NCBI GenBank assembly: GCA_012974475.1
Contig: JAAXQD010000242.1
Location: 1-10,852 of the forward strand
Direction: 5' to 3'
DNA length: 10,852 nt
Origin: Desulfobacterales bacterium
GTDB lineage: Bacteria > Desulfobacterota > Desulfobacteria > Desulfobacterales > UBA11574
Below the pieces are notes generated by a model, which did not search any database, was not told where the DNA came from, and saw only the letters and a list, made by a program, of their open reading frames with translations. The number at the start of each line of letters is the position of its first letter. The first letter of the stretch is position 1. Of this stretch, positions 7,131 through 10,852 are shown one piece after another. The translations under genes were made by a program, and so were the position numbers.

Positions 7131-7836
7131 AATTGAGATGACACAGATAAATCTTTCTGAATTCCAGCGTAAACTAATATATGAATTTAAGAATGTCGAT
7201 TTCCTTGTGGAGTCTCTCAGGCACAGCTCATTTGTCAATGAACACCCGGAAATGGATATTCAGGATAATGAACGTCTTGAGTTTCTGGGGGATGCAGTTT
7301 TAAATCTTGTTGTCGGACACATCCTCATGCAGCGTTATCCGGACCTAAAAGAAGGGGATTTGTCTAGAATGCGCGCCAATCTGGTCAATGAATCCCAGCT
7401 TGCATCGATTGCCCGTAAAATGGACCTTGGTTCTCATATACTACTGGGCAAGGGTGAAGTTCAGTCTAAAGGCCGGGAAAAAAAATCGATACTGGCAAAC
7501 ACCTATGAGGCTGTCATTGCCGCAGTCTATTTGGATGGTGGATTTGATGCGGTATTTAGAATCATTGACGGTGCCTTTTCGTCTTTGATGGATTTCGTGG
7601 CTCGGCCGAGTGCCAATCACGATTATAAAAGCCAGATTCAAGAACTTGTCCAATTGAAGTACCAAAAAATTCCTGATTACACCGTTGTCCATGAAAGCGG
7701 TCCGGATCATGACAAAACCTTCCATGTACAGCTGAAAATTGAAGAGATCCAAACAAAAGGCGTTGGAAAAAGCAAGAAGGCAGCTGAGCAGGATGCGGCC
7801 AGGAAAGGCCTTGAAATTTTACAGTCTGATGATTGA
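7117..7836 (+). CDS. rnc: Ribonuclease III
   Basis: RNase III cuts double-stranded RNA in rRNA and mRNA processing. The 239-residue protein has the catalytic domain with the signature NERLEFLGD (51-59), giving Glu52, Glu55 and Asp59, and a C-terminal double-stranded RNA-binding domain from about residue 163 to the end (KAAEQDAARKGLEIL at the close). The second metal-binding segment reads SILANTYEAVIAAVYLD, so the position of E. coli Asp114 is Asn128, while the essential Glu117 equivalent is kept as Glu131. The start overlaps the PHP gene by 14 bp, and Met8 (7138) is a possible later start. The stop overlaps the radical SAM gene by 8 bp. Lower-metal or altered activity is possible but not shown. 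Confidence 0.96.
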   Translation: MSANKIEMTQINLSEFQRKLIYEFKNVDFLVESLRHSSFVNEHPEMDIQDNERLEFLGDAVLNLVVGHILMQRYPDLKEGDLSRMRANLVNESQLASIARKMDLGSHILLGKGEVQSKGREKKSILANTYEAVIAAVYLDGGFDAVFRIIDGAFSSLMDFVARPSANHDYKSQIQELVQLKYQKIPDYTVVHESGPDHDKTFHVQLKIEEIQTKGVGKSKKAAEQDAARKGLEILQSDD

Positions 7837-8899
7837 TCGAGTCTCCAACCATCGCCCTTTTATCATTCCGATTTTTTTGCCCCATGCCGGGTGCCCGCAT
7901 CAATGCATCTTCTGCAACCAAACCGCCATTACCGGCGTAAAACAGTCCATTGTTTCTTCAGAAACAGTGGACCTTCTCATCGATGAATTTCTCGAATATA
8001 AACGGCCGTATCGACGGCCGGCTCAAGTGGCGTTCTACGGCGGGAATTTTCTGGGTCTAAAGAAGGACGCCATCCGGCGCCTTCTTGACCACACGATGAG
8101 ATCCGTGACAAACGGACGCATTGACAGTATCCGTTTTTCCACCCGACCGGAGACCATTGACCAAGAACATCTTGAAATTATATCAGACTATCCGGTTTCC
8201 ACCGTTGAGATCGGTGTCCAGTCTATGGATGATCGGGTGCTGGCCATGGCAAAACGGGGGCATACTGCCGCAGATACGGTAACGGCGGTGAAGCTGTTAA
8301 AAGAGCGAGGCTATACCATCGGCCTGCAGACGATGGTGGGGCTGCCGGGCGATGATGAAACCGGATCTTTTTATACCGCCCAAAGAATTGCAGAACTCGT
8401 CCCTGATTTTGTCAGGATTTATCCGACGATTGTTCTTGAAAACAGCCGTCTTGGAAGGTGGTATGCGCAAGGAAAATATAATCCCTGGCCCCTCACACGA
8501 TGTGTCGCACATGTAAAAGATCTTTACCTTTATTACAAAGAAAAGGCGATTCCGGTCATTCGTATGGGCCTTCAGGCATCTGAGGATCTCGATAAAGGGG
8601 CAGCCATATTGTCAGGACCCTATCACCCGGCCTTCGGGCATATGGTCCATTCGGAGATCTTTATGGACATGGCCGCGGAAGTTATGGAAAATCGAACCGC
8701 CTTTGAAGAAACAGTTACCATAAAAGTTCATCCGCGGAGCATATCTAAAATGAGGGGTTTGAAAAACAAGAACGTCAACGCCCTTAAAAAAAGATATCAC
8801 ATTAAATCGCTCAAAATTGTCCCGGACACCTCCCTTCCGGAAGATCAATTGGCAGTCTCATCATTGTCCAACTCAACGGGTATTGACCTTAAGATATAA
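7829..8899 (+). CDS. Elp3-like radical SAM protein
   Basis: This 356-residue protein has the radical SAM cluster motif GCPHQCIFCNQ (21-31; Cys22, Cys26, Cys29), which binds a 4Fe-4S cluster for S-adenosylmethionine cleavage. FYGGNFLGL (69-77) fits the SAM-binding GGE-like position, and TVEIGVQSMDD and VGLPGDD further along match the Elp3/HemN-like branch. The C-terminal part resembles the radical-SAM C-terminal region of Elp3-like proteins, but there is no GNAT acetyltransferase domain, so it is not full Elp3. The substrate is unknown. ATG 7829 is selected because it puts the conserved PIFLPHAGCPHQC near the N-terminus, although no good ribosome-binding site precedes it; coupling to rnc through the 8-bp overlap is likely. 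Its TAA stop abuts a foldback repeat. Similar genes occur next to rnc in other anaerobes as I recall, which needs checking. Confidence 0.87.
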   Translation: MIDRVSNHRPFIIPIFLPHAGCPHQCIFCNQTAITGVKQSIVSSETVDLLIDEFLEYKRPYRRPAQVAFYGGNFLGLKKDAIRRLLDHTMRSVTNGRIDSIRFSTRPETIDQEHLEIISDYPVSTVEIGVQSMDDRVLAMAKRGHTAADTVTAVKLLKERGYTIGLQTMVGLPGDDETGSFYTAQRIAELVPDFVRIYPTIVLENSRLGRWYAQGKYNPWPLTRCVAHVKDLYLYYKEKAIPVIRMGLQASEDLDKGAAILSGPYHPAFGHMVHSEIFMDMAAEVMENRTAFEETVTIKVHPRSISKMRGLKNKNVNALKKRYHIKSLKIVPDTSLPEDQLAVSSLSNSTGIDLKI

Positions 8900-9043
8900 T
8901 GAGACCTTTGCAAAACGCCCCTTTTTGCCCAATTTCTGCGTCAGTCTAAAATTGTAATCCTCGAAATACTCAATGTATTCCTGTGGTTAAAATTTTCGTC
9001 TTCCTTGAACTTGAACAAAAATGAACATTTTTCAAAGGTCTCA
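8900..9043. repeat. 144-bp foldback (MITE-like) element
   Basis: The ends are inverted repeats: TGAGACCTTTGCAAAACG (8900-8917) and CATTTTTCAAAGGTCTCA (9026-9043), matching at 16 of 18 positions. The symmetry continues inwards. Over the first 33 bases of the two arms I count 26 identities by eye, and a core AATAC-TCAAT-GTATT (8965-8979) closes the palindrome, so nearly the whole element folds on itself with about 70-nt arms. It carries no gene, starts on the base after the radical SAM stop codon, and has no obvious target-site duplication. It may be a non-autonomous insertion-sequence derivative and may also act as a two-way terminator. Confidence 0.75.
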
Positions 9044-9058
9044 ATCTTATGAATTTCC

Positions 9059-9126
9059 TGGAGTATTGGAATATTGGGGTATTGGAAATTGTTATTTCCC
9101 CATTATTCTACCATTCCATCACTCCA
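9059..9126. repeat. 68-bp imperfect palindrome, possible bidirectional terminator
   Basis: The left arm begins TGGAGTATTGGAATATTGGG and the right arm ends in the near reverse complement, closing with ACTCCA at 9121-9126. The apex is the perfect stem GGAAAT (9084-9089) and ATTTCC (9094-9099) around a 4-nt loop. The left arm also repeats TATTGGAATATTGG-like units. It lies between convergent genes, where a shared terminator would be expected, but no long T-run follows in either direction. The remaining stretch to 9187 shows nothing recognisable. Confidence 0.55.
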
Positions 9127-9187
9127 AGCTTTCTGCAAAAGATAACGCCATTCGACGCAGGTCCCCGGAATGTGCGATTTATATCCA

Positions 9188-9796
9188 TTATTTCTCTTGG
9201 ACGAGATGGAGGATTTTTTTTGAGGTATATTCGCCAACATCTGCCAGGGCATCTATGGATAAAAACGAAAGGGCGTTGTTTGAAAAAAGGCAGGTGGCGG
9301 AAGCAGAAAAATCATCATCGGCTTCATAGAAGATATAGCACAGGGCTATTTTCGGCAGCGGAAACACCACAAAGGAAAAATCTCCTTCCACACCCGCCGG
9401 CGCTTTGTGCCCGTTTAATTTTTCCATAATCCGTCCACGCGATTTTTCGATGTCTTCAACGTGGTGCACCAGAATCTGTTGGGTGCGGGTAACAAAAGCC
9501 CTGGCATACGGCATGCTGTTGGGTAAATCCTTGAAGGCTTTTAGGGGGGCTGTCAAACAGGTTTCGGGTTTGGCATTGAGCGCATAAAGGGAGATCAGAA
9601 TTCCGATGACGCCGGTCTGCCGCACTTCGCCTAAAAAAATGCCATCGGATCGAATCTCACATGTTTCTCCAAACGCTTCAAATAAAAAGGCATCGCCATT
9701 CTGTGTGGCAGGTAACGCCCGGGCCAAATCTTTTGGGAGATTTTCAAAAAGTTTGTTGAGATTATCCTGAACAATTTTAGCGTAATTGTCGCCCAT
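9188..9796 (-). CDS. DUF3786-type protein of unknown function
   Basis: This is a soluble protein of about 202 residues with no signal peptide or membrane segment. I recognise it as DUF3786-like from the overall pattern and the C-terminal block FLSIDALADVGEYTSKKIL, which is the most conserved part as I recall it; no function is established. Cysteines are few and scattered, with no metal-binding pair. The start is set at 9796 because TAAGGA (9810-9805) lies 8 nt upstream with good spacing. Met at 9799 or 9805 are alternatives, the latter overlapping the ribosome-binding site. It faces the + strand block and is separated from it by two foldback repeats. A strong promoter at 9861-9888 suggests it is transcribed independently of feoB. 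Confidence 0.82.
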   Translation of the reverse strand: MGDNYAKIVQDNLNKLFENLPKDLARALPATQNGDAFLFEAFGETCEIRSDGIFLGEVRQTGVIGILISLYALNAKPETCLTAPLKAFKDLPNSMPYARAFVTRTQQILVHHVEDIEKSRGRIMEKLNGHKAPAGVEGDFSFVVFPLPKIALCYIFYEADDDFSASATCLFSNNALSFLSIDALADVGEYTSKKILHLVQEK

Positions 9797-9826
9797 CATT
9801 TCCATCCTTAATGGCCGTTTATGGAT

Positions 9827-9838
9827 GGGGAAAACCCC
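9827..9838 (-). other. Small hairpin in the leader of the DUF3786-type gene
   Basis: Read on the - strand this is GGGGTTTTCCCC, a 4-bp G/C stem with a 4-nt loop, extendable by a G-U and an A-U pair. It lies between the predicted transcription start (about 9854) and the ribosome-binding site (9810-9805). No T-run follows, so it is a leader structure rather than a terminator. Confidence 0.45.
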
Positions 9839-9860
9839 GTTGAGAAATTATCGCATGTTA

Positions 9861-9888
9861 ATTTTATCGTAGCTGGTGACAATGTCAA
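9861..9888 (-). promoter_or_regulatory. Strong sigma70-like promoter for the DUF3786-type gene
   Basis: On the - strand, TTGACA (9888-9883) and TAAAAT (9866-9861) are spaced by 16 bp: a perfect -35 box and a five-of-six -10 box. An 11-bp palindrome, TGACAATGTCA (9877-9887), covers most of the -35 box and could be an operator. Predicted transcripts would start near 9854 and have a leader of about 58 nt. Confidence 0.6.
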
Positions 9889-9929
9889 ACTGTGTAATAT
9901 TCCAGAAGATGATATGGTAGCAAAAAGTT

Positions 9930-10852
9930 TTAAAAAATCAATCCACCCACTTGGTAGACAATAAATGCAACTACCCAGGCAACCGTAAACTGAATTACCA
10001 CCGAAAATCCAGTCCACTTCCATGAATTTGTCTCTCTTTTTATAACTCCAATAACGCCAACACAAGGTGTGTATAACAATACAAACACCATAAATGCATA
10101 AGCAGAAAGGGGGGTAAAAGATTGAGACATTACTTTATAAAATTCGCCTGCTGAAGGGTCGCCACCAATTCCATAAACTATGGCCATATTAGCTACTACT
10201 ATTTCTTTTGCTACAATACCAGTAAATAAAGAAAGGGAAGATTGCCAAGTACCAAATCCAAGTGGTTTAAATATTGGAACCATTGCTTTACCCACTCCAG
10301 CTCCAAAACTTTCTGTTATTTCTACTAAACCAGTCGAATTAAAGTTTAATACAAACCAAAGCACTACTGATGCTGCAAATATTACTGTACCCGCCTTAAT
10401 TATATAACCTTTTACACGGTCCCATACATGAATCGAAAGATGTTTTAAATCCGGAATACGGTATGGTGGTAATTCCATAATGAAATGAGTTTTGTCACCT
10501 TTAAATATAGTTCTTCTAAAAACATAAGCTACAAGCATTGCAATTGCAGCTCCTAATATATAAAGTGAAAATGTAACCAATGTCTCATTTCCAGGAAAAA
10601 ACGCTGATGCAATAAGTACATATACTGGGAACCTAGCTCCACAGGACATAAATGGATTTATTAAAATAGCAATTAATCTATCTCTTTCATTCTCTAAGGT
10701 TCTAGTTGCCATAATTGCTGGTACATTACAACCAAAACCTAAAATTAGAGGTATAAATGTTTTACCGTTTAGACCAATCTTTTGCATCCACTCATCTAGT
10801 AAAAATGCTACTCGGGACATATAACCTGAGTCCTCAAGAATAGATATAAAAA
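9930..10852 (-). CDS. feoB: Ferrous iron transporter FeoB, C-terminal part (cut by window end)
   Basis: FeoB imports Fe2+ across the inner membrane. Only the C-terminal 306 or so residues are visible; the N-terminal G domain lies beyond the right edge, and the reading frame is open to the last bases (ILEDSGYMSRVAFLLDEWM). Gate-domain signatures are clear: LGFGCNVPAIMATRTLE, FMSCGARFPVY with its conserved cysteine, GIVAKEIVVANM, and LLYTPCVGVIGVIKRE, separated by hydrophobic membrane segments. The gene is much more AT-rich than its neighbours (17 of 60 G/C at 10501-10560, against 32 of 60 at 9481-9540), and uses AGA and A/T-ending codons, like FeoB of low-GC Firmicutes. No terminator is evident after the stop. 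FeoA, if present, is not in the window. Confidence 0.95.
   Translation of the reverse strand, partial: FISILEDSGYMSRVAFLLDEWMQKIGLNGKTFIPLILGFGCNVPAIMATRTLENERDRLIAILINPFMSCGARFPVYVLIASAFFPGNETLVTFSLYILGAAIAMLVAYVFRRTIFKGDKTHFIMELPPYRIPDLKHLSIHVWDRVKGYIIKAGTVIFAASVVLWFVLNFNSTGLVEITESFGAGVGKAMVPIFKPLGFGTWQSSLSLFTGIVAKEIVVANMAIVYGIGGDPSAGEFYKVMSQSFTPLSAYAFMVFVLLYTPCVGVIGVIKRETNSWKWTGFSVVIQFTVAWVVAFIVYQVGGLIF

Noticed and set aside
7739..7828. Extended start of the radical SAM protein inside rnc
   Set aside because: The extension is lysine/arginine-rich shadow of the RNase III dsRNA-binding domain; relatives begin just before the PHAGCPHQC segment.
9021..9429. Rightward reading frames of about 100-126 codons near 9021-9429
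   Set aside because: They run through the foldback repeats and antisense to the DUF3786-type gene, with low-complexity, basic translations and no family resemblance.
9808..10065. Short - strand reading frame overlapping the feoB end
   Set aside because: It is out of frame with feoB, covers the promoter and leader of the DUF3786-type gene, and shows no recognisable protein pattern.
1..10852. CRISPR array, tRNA, rRNA, prophage, toxin-antitoxin or defence genes
   Set aside because: No regularly spaced repeats, no tRNA-like cloverleaf noticed, no transposase or integrase, and every sizeable gene fits a housekeeping or transport family.

Overview
The window reads as a chromosomal contig from an anaerobic Desulfobacterota (Desulfobacterales-like, sulfate-reducer type) genome, probably assembled from a metagenome or single cell. 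The basis is inference from gene content: a Met8/CysG-type precorrin-2 dehydrogenase/ferrochelatase next to a CcsA/HemX-type membrane protein and hemA, a short DksA of 120 residues, a DUF3786-type protein, moderate GC, and foldback repeats in the intergenic DNA. The first 19 bases are not biological: they equal the Tn5/Nextera mosaic-end adapter.

Positions 63-8899 carry ten genes, all on the + strand and tightly packed. In order they are a DHH-family phosphoesterase, an RNase Z-like metallo-beta-lactamase-fold hydrolase (4-bp overlap), a siroheme/precorrin-2 enzyme, a CcsA/HemX-like membrane protein, glutamyl-tRNA reductase (hemA), malonyl-CoA:ACP transacylase (fabD), DksA, a PHP-domain phosphoesterase/nuclease, RNase III (rnc) and an Elp3-like radical SAM protein. 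The tetrapyrrole genes form a functional block: HemA makes the first committed precursor of tetrapyrroles, and the Met8-like enzyme turns precorrin-2 into siroheme. In sulfate reducers siroheme serves sulfite reductase and can feed the alternative heme pathway. The flanking genes lean towards RNA turnover (DHH, MBL, PHP, RNase III) and global control (DksA).

Positions 8900-9187 separate the + strand block from a convergent gene and hold two foldback repeats in a row: a 144-bp element with near-identical 18-bp ends that is an imperfect palindrome along its whole length, and a 68-bp imperfect palindrome. Beyond them, on the - strand, lies a DUF3786-type gene with a very good sigma70-like promoter (TTGACA, 16 bp, TAAAAT) and a short structured leader. 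The right edge holds the C-terminal part of feoB, also on the - strand and cut by the window end. It is far more AT-rich than everything to its left, with AT-ending codons, which suggests acquisition from a low-GC donor or an assembly join.

I see no CRISPR array, tRNA, rRNA, phage gene or transposase, and no clear new multi-gene system. The signals most worth a second look are the 144-bp foldback element, the run of adjacent dyads in the 141-bp gap before the siroheme gene, the foreign-looking feoB with its sharp left boundary, and two catalytic-motif substitutions (DHH motif I and RNase III).
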